From contig DASSKK010000089.1 of assembly GCA_035690495.1 (NCBI GenBank), forward strand, positions 33,832-97,831: a stretch of 64,000 nucleotides of DNA. Direction: 5' to 3'. Position numbers and translations under genes: made by a program. Each line of letters opens with the position of its first letter. The stretch's first letter is position 1. The stretch is from DASSKK01 sp035690495. Its GTDB lineage: Bacteria; Actinomycetota; Actinomycetes; Propionibacteriales; Nocardioidaceae. Under the pieces are notes generated by a model. It made no database searches. It was not told the origin of the DNA and worked only from the letters and a program-made list of their open reading frames with translations. Shown piece after piece: positions 44,994 through 54,527 of the stretch.

Positions 44994-47900
44994 GCGCCGC
45001 CCTCCGGCCGGCCTCGCCGCTCGTGGAACTCCTCGATCGTCAGCGTCTGGAGCCGGGAGTAGTTCCCGGCGGGATTGTCGACGAACCCGATCGCCCTGAC
45101 GTAGGGCTCGATCACGTGCACCTTCTGGAGCGGCGTCACGACCAGCAGTTGAAGGCCAAGCTTGGCGAAGAGCTCCAGCGCGTAGCGCGTGGACTCGTCC
45201 GAGCCGCGGCCGAACGCCTCATCGATCACCGCGAACCGGAAGTCGCGCGACTTCTCCGCGCCCCACTCCAGCTTGAACTGGTAGGCAAGCGACGCGGCCA
45301 GGATGGTGTAGGCAAGCTTCTCCTTCTGACCGCCGGACTTGCCGTCGGAGTCGCGGTAATGCTCATGCTCCTCTCCTGTCTCCTTGTCGCGTTCGGAGGC
45401 GGAGAACATGAACCAGTTGCGCACGTCGGTGACCTTGGCGGTCCACGCCTTGTCGGAGTCGGCGTGGCCCTCCCGGCCGCGGAAGCGCTCGATGATCCGC
45501 TGCACGTCGAGGAACCGCTGCTCGGAGTAGTGGTCGTCGTCGGGCGCGAGCGCGTCGTCGGTGGCGTCGCGCAGGTCGGACCTGAACGCCTTGATCTCCG
45601 TGTTGGGGGTGGGCTCGGCCTCGAGCCGGATGATCCGGCCGGGGCTGTAGTCGATCGCGCCCAGCGCCTCGTTGATGGTGCCGACCCGGTCGTGGATCTC
45701 GTCGGCCCGCCGTCGCAGCCAGTTGTTGAAGCCGGCGAGCTCCTTGATGGTCTCGGTATTGAGCTGTCGCTTGAAGTCCGCCTCGAACTTTGGCAGGTCG
45801 TCGTCGCGCACCCGCGCGTGGAACCCCCGGAAGTCCTCGCGCGCCTCTATGTCGGTGTCCATCTCGGTGGTCGCCTCAGGCCAGCGCCGGCGCACCTCGG
45901 CCATGTGTTTGAGAGCGGTCGCCTGGTAGCCACCCAACTCGCGGCCGAGCCGCTCGATCCGCTTCACGAGGTCGTCGGTGAGCCGAACGGAGGCACCGGC
46001 GCAGTCCTCGGAGCGCGACGGGAGTTGGCCGCCGAGTCGGTCTCCGAGATCGTCGTAAGAGGCCCTCGCGTGGGTGAGGTCGGCGCTCTCGGTCGCGTCG
46101 AGCACCTGCCGGTCCTGCTCACGGAGCGTCTCCGCCTGTCGGATGCGCTCGGTGAGCACAGTGATGTCGCGTTGGTTCGCTTGAGCCGGGACTCGAGCTC
46201 CGCGATCGCTGCGTCGACGTCGGCCAGCCGCCGCTCGATCTCGCCGAGTCGCGACGAGCCGGCGAGCAGCCGTCCGTGCTCCTCGCGGGCGGCCCGCGCG
46301 CGTTGCTCGGCCTCGGCGACGTCGAGCTCGGCCCACGAGGTGTACTCGGCAAGCCGACCGAGTGCCGTCTCCCGCGAGCGGCCGCTCTCCCGCTCGCGCT
46401 CCACCCGCGCCGCGGCATCGTCGGCCGCTCTCAAGTCGGCAGCCAGCTCGGCGACGTGCGCCTCGAGGGCGGCGATCTTGGGTTCGTTGGCCCAGCCGAG
46501 CAGCCAGTGCCGCGGGTCATCGGAGCGGTGGCGATCGTCCTTCTCGTGCCGGTCGCCCGAGCGCACCTGCCCTTCGCGGGTGACCGCTCGCGTGGCCTCC
46601 CGGAACACCTCGAGCGTCTCGGCGCAGCGGTGTCCGGCGCGCCGGTTGAGCTGGGAACGGAGGTAGCCCTCGAACGGTCCGCTCGCTACCTCGAGGGTGT
46701 CGGCGAGGGTCAGGCCTCCCTCCTCGCCGTACGCCTGCAACGGCACGCTGCGGCGCGGCACCCGCTGGTAGACCAGCCGCATCCCGAGGTGGCGCTCGTT
46801 GACCCACTTCGACACCGCCGCGTAATGCTGCTGGTCCACGAGGAGGGACTGGGCGAAGCCGCGGAGCACGCGCTCGGCCGCGCCACGCCACTCGTCGTAC
46901 CCCTCGGCGACGTCGATCAGCTCACCGGCGAAGGGCAGATCGTCGGGGTCGAGCCCGAGGTCGCGACACACCGCCTCGCGGACCGCCAACTGTTCGCGGC
47001 CGAGGTTGCTGCGCCGGCCGCGCAGGCTCTCGATGTCCCGCTCTGTCCGCTCGATCTCGGCGCCGAGCCGCTTGCTCTCGTTGAGCCGCTCAGCGAACGC
47101 GTTGTCGAGCCGCTTGCGCTCCTCAGCCACCCCGGAGAGCGCGGCCGTCGCTTGCTCGGCCGCCCCAGCGAACGCCGCGGCATCGGCGACCTCGGCGAAG
47201 CCGGCGTCCGCCACGTGCCCGGCGTAGCGTGCGCGCCGCTCGGCGCGCGCACGCGCCTCCTCGCGAGCCGCCCGCATCAGCCGCTCCAGCTCACCGATCC
47301 GGTCGCCCCCGGCGGCGGCGCGCTGCTCGATAAGTCCGTCGCGCTCTCCCGCCAGGGTGACCCGCTTGTCCGCGACCGGTTGGGCCTCCCGTTCGGCGGC
47401 GGCACGCTGGGCCGTGTACGCCTCAACCTCTTCGTCCAGCAGCCGCATCCGCAGCTCGCTGAGGTAGAGCCGCACGGCGTCGCGTTGCCGCGCCAGATGC
47501 CCGCGCTGCTCGAGCGCGGCATCGTACTTGTTGGCGGCATCGACCAGCGGGGTCAGCGCAGAGAGCTGCTCCCGCGCTCGGGTGACCGCCTCGTGCGCCT
47601 TGGAGAGGTCCTCGAAGTGACGGACGATCCCGCGCACCCTGTCGTCGGAATCGGCCGGCTCGAGCATGTGGTCGCGTACGAACTCGTTGAGATTGCCGAC
47701 CGACTTCATCGACACGGTCTGGTGAAAGAGCTCGAGCGCCTGGTCCGACGCGATGCCGAGCAGCCGCCGGATCTGGCGAGAGTAGTCGGGGTAGGTGTTG
47801 CTGACCTCGGCTCCGGCATCGCGCAGACGCTTGCGGAGCTGGTTGAGGTCGGAGCCGAAGTCGGTGAAGTCCGGGTCGATCGACAGCGGCTTGGTCACGG

Positions 47901-48366
47901 TGACGAAGAACCGGTCGGGCTGTCCCTTGTGCCGGTCCTTCTGGTGGAAGACCTGCGCGAGGGTGACCTCTTCGTCGTACCCCTCGTTGGCGAACACCCC
48001 GAGGATCACCGAGTACGACGTCGAGTCGCGCAGGCCGACCGGCGTAGAAGTGCCGGTGGTCTCGTTGCGCTCGGACTTGTAATGGCCCGCGACGTAGGTG
48101 CGCAGCGTGCGTTCGCGGGAGTCGGCGCCGGCGGCCTTGTTGTAGGCGATCTTGTTGGCGGGCAGCAGCAGCGTGGTGACGGCGTCGACGAGGGTGGACT
48201 TGCCGCTGCCGATGTCGCCCGTGAGCAGGGAGGTGTCACCGCCTGGCGTCAGCCGCCAGACCCGCTTGTCGAACGTGCCCCAGTTGTGGACCTCGAGCCG
48301 CTGGAGCCGGAACCCTGCCCGGGATCCGTCAGCCAGTCCGACCGTGGAGAAGAGCCCCTCACTCAT
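44990..48366 (-). pseudogene. jetC: Wadjet subunit JetC (SMC-like ATPase), frameshifted
   Basis: The SMC/MukB-like motor of Wadjet, read in two frames. From ATG 48,366 the first ~730 residues include Walker A LLTGDIGSGKSTLVDAVTTL, a long coiled coil and a hinge-like region. Near 46,180 the frame must shift by one base for the family to continue as QRDITVLTERIRQAETLREQ. The second frame keeps the rest of the coil, the ABC signature DSDGKSGGQKEKLAYTILAA and Walker B FAVIDEAFGRGSDES, ending at 44,990. One missing base in the AAGCGAACC stretch explains it. As written it cannot make full-length protein; a sequencing error or rare frameshifting are the alternatives. Confidence 0.9.
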
Positions 48367-48949
48367 CCCCGTCACCTCGCAGGCCGGCAGCGTACTCCTC
48401 CAACTTGGTGGCGTAGTTGCCGAGAGTCTCGGCGTCGACGTACGCCTTGAGGATGCGCCGCACCTCCCATTGGTCCGTGGTCCCGCGGAGCTGTCGCAGG
48501 AATCCCATCTCGGCAAGCTGCTTGATGGTGGTATCGACCTTGTCGATGATCCGGTGCTCGGTAGCGGAGTCGGGCAGGAAGGTGCGCAGTTCGTCGACGA
48601 TCTGGTCGCGACGCAGGACCAGCTTGCCCTCGGTGCCGGTGGTCTCGAACTCGACCAGCCGTTTGCGCAGCAGCACCAGCAGCAGGCTCTGCGGGTGGGT
48701 GAGCGCGCGACGTCGTACCAACCGCGGCAATGGCTCCTCGCCGTCATCCTCGGTCTTGGTCCTGAGGAAGGCGTAGCCCTCGATGTCGTCGACGACGACG
48801 TCGACGCCGAGGGTGGCGAAGTGGTCGCGAATGGCGGCGCCGTGGCGACCCAGCGACTCCCACGCTGTCTCGTTGGCCTCGCGGTAGACGACGCCGCGCA
48901 TCAGCGCGATGACGGTGGTCGCGACAGCGGTCTGCTCCTCGGTTCTCAT
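48359..48949 (-). CDS. jetB: Wadjet subunit JetB (DUF4194, kite-like)
   Basis: A 196-residue DUF4194 protein corresponding to the MukE-like kite subunit of the Wadjet SMC complex. Two winged-helix regions are visible (GRHGAAIRDHFATLGVDVVV and RRDQIVDELRTFLPDSATEH, then KQLAEMGFLRQL). It overlaps jetA by four bases and jetC by eight, so the operon is tightly coupled. Confidence 0.9.
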   Translation of the reverse strand: MRTEEQTAVATTVIALMRGVVYREANETAWESLGRHGAAIRDHFATLGVDVVVDDIEGYAFLRTKTEDDGEEPLPRLVRRRALTHPQSLLLVLLRKRLVEFETTGTEGKLVLRRDQIVDELRTFLPDSATEHRIIDKVDTTIKQLAEMGFLRQLRGTTDQWEVRRILKAYVDAETLGNYATKLEEYAAGLRGDGDE

Positions 48950-50376
48950 GTGCGAATCACCGTGACCTTGGGTAGTCGGGCCCGCCGCTGGTGGCCCCCG
49001 GGGTCCAGATAGTCGATGATGCTCTCGTCGGTCTCGTCCATCTCGATGGCGAGGTCCTCCTCGGTGAGAGAGAGGTAGCCGAGGATCTCGGCGGCGCCCT
49101 GTTCGACCGGGTAGAAGCGGGCGATGTCGGTGAGGCTGCTAGCGCTCCCGGGCGGTAGGACGGCGCGCAGGTTGTCGGCCAACCGCGCCCGGTCGACGAA
49201 GGTCTGGTCGAGGAGGGCACTCAAGTCGAGCTCCTCCTCGTCGGCGGGCGCCAGCAGACTGTCGACCTCGGTGGCGGGCTGGTCGTTGTAGAGCGGGCGC
49301 TCCATCGGCAGGCTGATCGGCAGGCCGGGTAGGTCGATGGTGATGCCGTCGGCCGGCGGCTCGTCCTGTACCTCGAGGGCGGTCGTCTCGATCCGCTTCA
49401 CGAGGTCGACGACGCGACGGTTCTCCATCCAGACCTGGTCGTCGAGGAAGCGGCGGAGCTGTTCGGAGATCTGGCGCACCGTGTGTTGGGTGCGCTCGGC
49501 GGCCTGCGACCAGTCGTGGTGGATGGTGCCGAGCCGCCGGTCGGCGGTAACGGCGCCGAGACGCTGCACCGTACGCAGCAGGTCGCTGAGCTCCTGTTGA
49601 CGGGTCTCCGAGAGCAGGAAGTCGTAGAACGCCCGGAAGCTCGCGCCCTGGTCAGAGCTGCCGATGTCGGCGCGGGTGGCAACCAGGTCGGCGAGCAGTG
49701 CCCCTTTGGCGCCGTCCCAGCCGGCGATCTTCTCCCGGGCGCTGCGGTCGAGCTCGCGGAACTTCTCCCCCACCTCGCGGAAGTCACTGAGCAACTCCCT
49801 GGCGGTGCTGGCGAACTGCTGATACCGGTCGCGCACGGCGGCCTCGCTCAACAACGCCATGTGGCCGGACTCGACCTCAACGATCTCGGCGTCGAGCCGG
49901 TCGCGTTGCTCGCGGAGCACCGTGAGACGGGTCTCGGGGTCCTCGTCGGTGCCGTGCACGATCTGGCGCAGCAGTTCCACGACCGTGTGCAGCCGGGACT
50001 CGGTGCCGACGAACTCACGCTCCACCAGCCCGGTCACCCATGCGTACGCCTTCTCGAAGGCCGAGGTCGCCTCGTAGTGCACCTCGTCGGAGCCGTCGGC
50101 GTAGAAGCTGCGAAGCCAGCCGGCTTCGGTCGCTGCCCAATCCGCAAGATAGTCCTCGGGACGCTTCGGGAAGCGCGGCTCGTCCCGGTCGGAAGCGTTG
50201 CGGGCGTAGAGCTCGTCATCCAGTGCAGTAACCAGCTCGGAGGCCGGGGTCGCCCCGTGATTCTCCTCGACGTACCACCGCCCGAGGAACGAAAGCACGA
50301 GCGCGGCGTTGCCCGCACGCAGCAGCCGCCAGGCGGGGTGCTTCTCCCGCAGCGCGTCGATCGCGTCGTACTCCAT
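48946..50376 (-). CDS. jetA: Wadjet subunit JetA (DUF3375, kleisin-like)
   Basis: A 476-residue DUF3375 protein, the MukF-like kleisin of Wadjet. It starts MEYDAIDALREKHPAWRLLR and has long helical stretches (ESRLHTVVELLRQIVHG; SFRAFYDFLLSETRQQELSD) plus a C-terminal winged helix near DIARFYPVEQGAAEILGYL. ATG 50,376 was chosen because GGAGGTGAGG sits directly before it; the GTG at 50,382 falls inside that ribosome site. It is the first gene of the operon. Confidence 0.9.
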   Translation of the reverse strand: MEYDAIDALREKHPAWRLLRAGNAALVLSFLGRWYVEENHGATPASELVTALDDELYARNASDRDEPRFPKRPEDYLADWAATEAGWLRSFYADGSDEVHYEATSAFEKAYAWVTGLVEREFVGTESRLHTVVELLRQIVHGTDEDPETRLTVLREQRDRLDAEIVEVESGHMALLSEAAVRDRYQQFASTARELLSDFREVGEKFRELDRSAREKIAGWDGAKGALLADLVATRADIGSSDQGASFRAFYDFLLSETRQQELSDLLRTVQRLGAVTADRRLGTIHHDWSQAAERTQHTVRQISEQLRRFLDDQVWMENRRVVDLVKRIETTALEVQDEPPADGITIDLPGLPISLPMERPLYNDQPATEVDSLLAPADEEELDLSALLDQTFVDRARLADNLRAVLPPGSASSLTDIARFYPVEQGAAEILGYLSLTEEDLAIEMDETDESIIDYLDPGGHQRRARLPKVTVIRT

Positions 50377-50639
50377 CCTCACCTCCGGCCGGAGACATGA
50401 TCGAGGTCCGGGGTCGCCCAGCGACCGAGCCCCGAAGTCAGCCTAGGCGGGACCGCCGACGCACGGATCCAGGCCCGCCGAGGCTCGGAGCGTTCCCAGA
50501 CCAGCGGCGTCCCAAGCGAGGCGATGCTCCGGCGGGTACGGTCGGCCCACAGGGCGACTACGTGCCGCCGGCCTGGGGGCGGGACATGCTGAGCAGGCGT
50601 CCGGCGTGTGTGTGAGGGTGCCCTCTTCCGTCACGGCAG

Positions 50640-50870
50640 GACAGGGCCGGCTTTCACCAACAGCGCGACACACTCCACATGAGAAGTCATCGCAGGGGGA
50701 CACCGATGGTGCTGCGTAAGCGTGAATGATTGCTACGGCGATGGCCGAACCGGTCGCTGACCTGCGATGTTGCTCTGTCGGGGGCCTGATCGCGTAGGCG
50801 CGCTGCTGCGTGCCACTGCGAATCAAAGCGAGCCCATACCGAGCCGGCGCCGCCGACGAGGAGTTCCAGC
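50640..50870. repeat. dispersed island repeat, copy b
   Basis: The second repeat copy, in the gap upstream of the Wadjet operon. It has GCGACACACTCCACATGAGA, then CTGACCTGCGATGTTG and CGAATCAAAGCGAGCCCATA in the same order as copy a. Its reverse strand encodes MTSHVECVALLVKAGPVLP then a stop. Upstream, 50,377-50,639 holds nothing I can name. Confidence 0.65.
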
Positions 50871-50889
50871 AGACCTGCCGAACCCACCG

Positions 50890-51059
50890 CCCATGGTCGA
50901 ACGATCGATCGCCTGGCAGTCCGTGGCAACCGACGTGTCCCATACCGCGGCGTCGAGAAGGACAACGCCTGGATGCATCACCGCATCGCCGCCCCGAACC
51001 TACGCCGCCTGCTCACCATGGGCCTGACCCACCAAGACGGGAACTGGGCACTGGCCTGA
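50890..51059 (+). pseudogene. 3' remnant of an IS transposase
   Basis: An open stretch of about 55 codons ends in TGA at 51,057-51,059. It reads VRGNRRVPYRGVEKDNAWMH then IAAPNLRRLLTMGLTHQDGN, the C-terminal pattern of IS5/IS1182-type DDE transposases. No start, catalytic residues or terminal repeats remain. It lies directly after repeat copy b. From 51,060 to 51,307 no gene or repeat is supported. Confidence 0.65.
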
Positions 51060-51307
51060 GCGCCACGAGGGGCTCACCTCCGGCCCTTGAGCAGCCGCCA
51101 GACCATCCGCAAGCTGGGTTCGTCCTCGTCAACCTTGGCCGTCACTCTAGAGATCGGCTCACGCTGGCTCATGAACGAAGCCTGCCACCGAGCACCGAGT
51201 CCTTCAGCGCGGTTGAGCCAGTCGGTATGCCGCGGCGCGACTGGACACCCGCGTCACACCGTCTAGTAGCCGCGTCAGTCCGCATTTCTCGTAGTGGTCA
51301 GGGTCCA

Positions 51308-52042
51308 TCAGCCGCGGAGAACTCCGAACGCGATCCGGCCAGCACTCCGTCGACTGGCCGGCACGAGGAGCCAGGCCTGATGCGATGGCTCAAGCAACGC
51401 GTTCGCGAGACGGAGACGCTGCCGATCTTTGGGAGTCATCTGCTCAACTAAGTCGAAGGGGTCCGCGACCAGAGCGCAAAGCAGAGCGAGGTCTCGATAG
51501 TGCCGCTCCGGGCTCGGCAGCGCAGTCGCTGCAGCCTTCGCCACGATGGCGGCCAGCAGCGTGGGACGTGGAATCGTTCCAGTGCGTCCTTCATGAACAA
51601 CCCGAACATGCTCGGTCCGGTTCAGCGCTTGAGTGCCTCCGGGAACCTCGATGGTCCGCCCCGGCGGACTGGTCGTGAGGTGGGCGCGCTCCCCCAGGCC
51701 TTCGGGCGCAAGGACATCGATCACCACGTGCCGAGGAACTGCCGGCCGGGTGTATCGATGCGCGAGTCCATCGGCGCTGATCGACTGCAACGCAAGTCCT
51801 AAGTCTTCGAGGCACTCCACGACTTGCGTCAGCGCGCCCGGCACCGCCCGGATGTCGGCGATCACGTCGCCGTCCTGGCTGATCTGCGGCGGCACCTCGC
51901 CGTGCTCGAGAGCGTGAAGCAGCACCATCTGCCCGCCGACGAGCGACCACGGAACATCCAACCGGTCGTCGAGGTCGATCAGGGTGTGCCAAAGCTGGTC
52001 GATCGGCGCAGGCAGCATCGGCAATTTGATGACGCCACTCAT
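51308..52042 (-). CDS. nucleotidyltransferase-like protein (AbiEii-type)
   Basis: A 244-residue protein. The N-terminal part looks like a minimal nucleotidyltransferase: WSLVGGQMVLLHALEHGEVP, then SQDGDVIADI with the DxD pair position. A helical C-terminal part follows (LLAAIVAKAAATALPSPERH). This fits the broad AbiEii/nucleotidyltransferase toxin group. ATG 52,042 overlaps the upstream stop (ATGA). Pairing with an HTH protein gives a possible type IV toxin-antitoxin unit; the assignment is by layout and is not certain. Confidence 0.6.
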   Translation of the reverse strand: MSGVIKLPMLPAPIDQLWHTLIDLDDRLDVPWSLVGGQMVLLHALEHGEVPPQISQDGDVIADIRAVPGALTQVVECLEDLGLALQSISADGLAHRYTRPAVPRHVVIDVLAPEGLGERAHLTTSPPGRTIEVPGGTQALNRTEHVRVVHEGRTGTIPRPTLLAAIVAKAAATALPSPERHYRDLALLCALVADPFDLVEQMTPKDRQRLRLANALLEPSHQAWLLVPASRRSAGRIAFGVLRG

Positions 52043-52746
52043 CGGCGTCGTCCTTGCTGCCACTCAGCCAGCAACTGTTTCAAGCGTTCCGCCCCAGCAC
52101 TGACCGAACGCGGCTCGGGCGATTCGAGCAGATCCGCAGCAAGTGCGGCGTTCGGAACGGGCTGGCCCTCATCCGAGAAAGGCCAGATCTCCCGCGGAAT
52201 CCTGATGCGCACATTGGGTTCGCGTGACTCGTGAAGGGCCAGCGAACTCGCCAGTTGGTCCCAGTGACCGTCAGCCACGTAGTACTCCGGGACGCGGTCA
52301 GCGAGCACCACGAGATCAAACCCACGGCCTCCCGCAGCGGCGGCTCCGGCGGCGCATACGCCCTTGACGCGGCGCAGGCGTTCCAGTGCCGCCGGATGTC
52401 CGACCACCTCGAGAACGTGGCTGCGGCCGCGGAGCAACGCCAGCCACTCACTTGAGCTTGGGGCGTCGAGGCCCTCTAGGCGATTCCGGACCTGGGAGCG
52501 CGCGGAGTCAGGCAGCCATCGCGCGCCTCCGCCCTCGAGGAGATCGATCACCGCCCAAGCGCGCTTAGGTGCCAACGGCCGCCCCGGCCGCCGGCCAATG
52601 CGCTCCAGGCGTGCGACATCATCGGCAAGGATCAGCCAGGAGTTCCCGACGTGGCGACCGCGCAGATCGCCAGCACGGAGAAGCTGTCGTACGCGGGAAT
52701 CGTTGACTCCGAGACGGCGTGACGCTTCCTTGACCTCGATCTCCAC
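52039..52746 (-). CDS. helix-turn-helix protein, partner of the nucleotidyltransferase (AbiEi-like role)
   Basis: A 235-residue protein. It begins with an excisionase/MerR-type HTH (VKEASRRLGVNDSRVRQLLR then AGDLRGRHVGNSWLILADDV). The rest (VVLADRVPEYYVADGHWDQL ... EPNVRIRIPREIWPF) resembles the C-terminal antitoxin domain of AbiEi-like proteins. GTG 52,746 is set as start because AAAGGAGGTG ends 5 bases upstream; the ATG at 52,764 lies before that site. It is encoded first and overlaps its partner by four bases. Confidence 0.6.
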   Translation of the reverse strand: MEIEVKEASRRLGVNDSRVRQLLRAGDLRGRHVGNSWLILADDVARLERIGRRPGRPLAPKRAWAVIDLLEGGGARWLPDSARSQVRNRLEGLDAPSSSEWLALLRGRSHVLEVVGHPAALERLRRVKGVCAAGAAAAGGRGFDLVVLADRVPEYYVADGHWDQLASSLALHESREPNVRIRIPREIWPFSDEGQPVPNAALAADLLESPEPRSVSAGAERLKQLLAEWQQGRRR

Positions 52747-52766
52747 GAATGCACCTCCTTTCATGA

Positions 52767-52795
52767 ACTATACCGCTAACGGCACGGTTCACGAA
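52767..52795 (-). promoter_or_regulatory. promoter/operator of the HTH-nucleotidyltransferase pair
   Basis: On the minus strand TATAGT (52,767-52,772) is a good -10 box, with TTCGTG 17 bases upstream as a weak -35. The same bases form an imperfect inverted repeat (GAACTATACCG and CGGCACGGTTC, 8 of 11 matching), suggesting autoregulation by the HTH protein. Confidence 0.45.
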
Positions 52796-52984
52796 AGACG
52801 AGGCGGCGCCTCTTCAGCTAACTCATGCGAATATCGGCGCAGCGCCGTGTGGCCGAGATTCAACCTGTTGACCGGCTACGACCGACATGTGAAATTGGAC
52901 CGTCCCCGCGGCCGCTGACGGCGCGTTCTGCACGCTCACGCACGGCTGGAACGGCTGATGCGTCACGAGTCCCAGGCCGCAAGA

Positions 52985-53035
52985 TCCAGGCCCCGCTTGC
53001 TCAAAGCGAGCCCAAAGAGAGCCTTAAGGCAACGT
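52985..53035. repeat. dispersed island repeat, partial copy d
   Basis: Only the last block of the repeat is recognisable: CTCAAAGCGAGCCCAAAGAG, whose reverse strand again encodes WARFE. It lies just upstream of copy c in the 613-bp gap between the HTH gene and the DUF4192 gene. Confidence 0.45.
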
Positions 53036-53084
53036 GTCAGGCGCGAGCCCGAATCACATCAGCGCAGGTCAGAGCCGGTTTTCG

Positions 53085-53320
53085 TCAGAAAAACGACGCA
53101 TTCGACGTGGTGCGTCATCGGGAACACACCGGCGACGTTACGCGGGATTGCGGATCTTTGCGGCCGGCTGCGGTCAACGGCCGAAAGTGGCCGCTGACCT
53201 GCAACGATGCCGACTTCAGGCGTTGCTGGCGTCCGGGGTCGGTTGCGGGGCTGTGCGAATCAAAGCGCGCCCAAACCGCGCCCTGCTGTCAGCAGGCTCC
53301 GACGATCGCAGACGCGCGCA
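53085..53320. repeat. dispersed island repeat, copy c
   Basis: The repeat copy closest to copy a. It shares GCATTCGACGTGGTGCGTCA, then CTGACCTGCAACGATGCCG and GCGAATCAAAGCGCGCCCAA. Its reverse strand encodes MTHHVECVVFLTKTGSDLR then a stop. It ends about 60 bases before the DUF4192 gene and may supply its promoter. Confidence 0.7.
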
Positions 53321-53377
53321 AGGACAGGTGCGTAGGCGACTCCTGGCCGCGCGTCGCGGCCAACACACCTGAAGGGC

Positions 53378-54376
53378 ATGAAGCTCTCCATACACTCCCC
53401 CGACGAGCTCGTTGCGGCCATCCCGCACCTGCTCGGCTTCCAACCCGAAGAGTCGATCGTGTTCCTCCCATTGCGATCCGACCTCCCCGTCGCCCGTGTT
53501 GACATCCCGACCACCGCCCGTGACCGCGAAGGCGTCTGGGGCTCGATCAGCGATGCCTTCCGCCGCTACGCCCAGCCGGGCTCCAACGTCGCCGTCGTCT
53601 GCCTCAGCACGGACCGCGAGCAGGCGAACGTCGTTGGCCAGGACTTCGCCGCTCGGCTTGGGAACATCGGCATCGGTACGCCGATCCTGCTCTGGGCCGA
53701 CGAGACCCGGTGGGCCGACCTCGACACCGGCGATATGGGGCTGCTCACCGACGTGGCCCGCGAGACCGTCGCAGCGGCCACCGTGCTCGGCGGACGCGCC
53801 CAGCCGGCCGCGAGCCGTGAGTCCCTCGCTGAGTCGCTTGTCGGCGACCGGGAGCCCGTCTCGACGTTGCTCCCCGAGACTCGTGCGACTGCACGGGAGA
53901 ACACGGCCAAGGTCGAGGGCCGCTGGGCACTGTCCCGCATGCAGCGTTTCCACCGCGACGGCATCCGGCTCTCCGACCCCGACGCGGCCCGCCTGCTCGT
54001 CGCCGTCGAGTCCACGCCGACCCGAGACCGCCTCTGGCTCGACATGAACCGGGGCAACGCCGGTTCCCATGTCGCGCTGTGGACCGACATGACGAAGCGC
54101 GCACCCGACGAGGTCCGGGCCGCCCCAGCCTCCTTGCTCGCCTTCGCGAGCTGGCTCAGCGGCCACGGTGCGTTGGCGTGGTGCGCCCTGGACCAGGTCC
54201 CCGAGGACAAGCCCTACGCCTTGGCCAACCTCGTCGCCGCCGCCGTCCAGAGCGGCATGCACCCGCGCGAGTGGGAGACATCCAAGACCCCCACCATGGA
54301 TCGCGGCACGGAAGCGCTCGCCCCAACCCGGACGACAGCCCCACAGGGCACTGTGCGGCCCGCACACGGGATGTGA
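53378..54376 (+). CDS. DUF4192 domain protein
   Basis: A 332-residue protein of the actinobacterial DUF4192 family. It shows MKLSIHSPDELVAAIPHLLG, then FQPEESIVFLPLR, and later ALWTDMTKRAPDEVRAAPAS and ALAWCALDQVPEDKPYALAN. The function is unknown; such genes are frequent on actinobacterial mobile elements. It has no clear partner here. Its C-terminus is Pro/Thr-rich and probably disordered. Confidence 0.85.
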   Translation: MKLSIHSPDELVAAIPHLLGFQPEESIVFLPLRSDLPVARVDIPTTARDREGVWGSISDAFRRYAQPGSNVAVVCLSTDREQANVVGQDFAARLGNIGIGTPILLWADETRWADLDTGDMGLLTDVARETVAAATVLGGRAQPAASRESLAESLVGDREPVSTLLPETRATARENTAKVEGRWALSRMQRFHRDGIRLSDPDAARLLVAVESTPTRDRLWLDMNRGNAGSHVALWTDMTKRAPDEVRAAPASLLAFASWLSGHGALAWCALDQVPEDKPYALANLVAAAVQSGMHPREWETSKTPTMDRGTEALAPTRTTAPQGTVRPAHGM

Positions 54377-54383
54377 GGGCATC

Positions 54384-54527
54384 ATGGACATCTCGTACCG
54401 TCGCACTCCCCCGAGCCTCTGGGAGCGCGCCTTGGCTCACCTCGTGAAGCGCCGACTCACTCCCACCACGCGCCTCCATCGGCTCCACCTCGTCCACGAC
54501 GTCGACCTGGAGGTCAGGCAGGCTTGA
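54384..54527 (+). CDS. possible small basic protein
   Basis: A 47-codon frame starting 7 bases after the DUF4192 stop (MDISYRRTPPSLWERALAHL...). GAGGGC lies upstream of the ATG. It is Arg/His-rich, and its end overlaps the convergent NERD gene by 14 bases. It may be a short coupled gene or chance; there is no family match. Confidence 0.3.
   Translation: MDISYRRTPPSLWERALAHLVKRRLTPTTRLHRLHLVHDVDLEVRQA

Noticed and set aside
46170..46190. Programmed frameshifting in jetC
   Set aside because: No slippery heptamer or downstream stem-loop was seen at the junction; a missing base is simpler. Not excluded by sequence alone.
46276..48450. Plus-strand open frame (724 codons) opposite jetC
   Set aside because: It is antisense to the SMC coding region; there are no domains and no ribosome site.
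42765..53320. Island repeats as a CRISPR array or tRNA genes
   Set aside because: The copies are kilobases apart with no regular spacers, and no cloverleaf could be drawn around the shared blocks.
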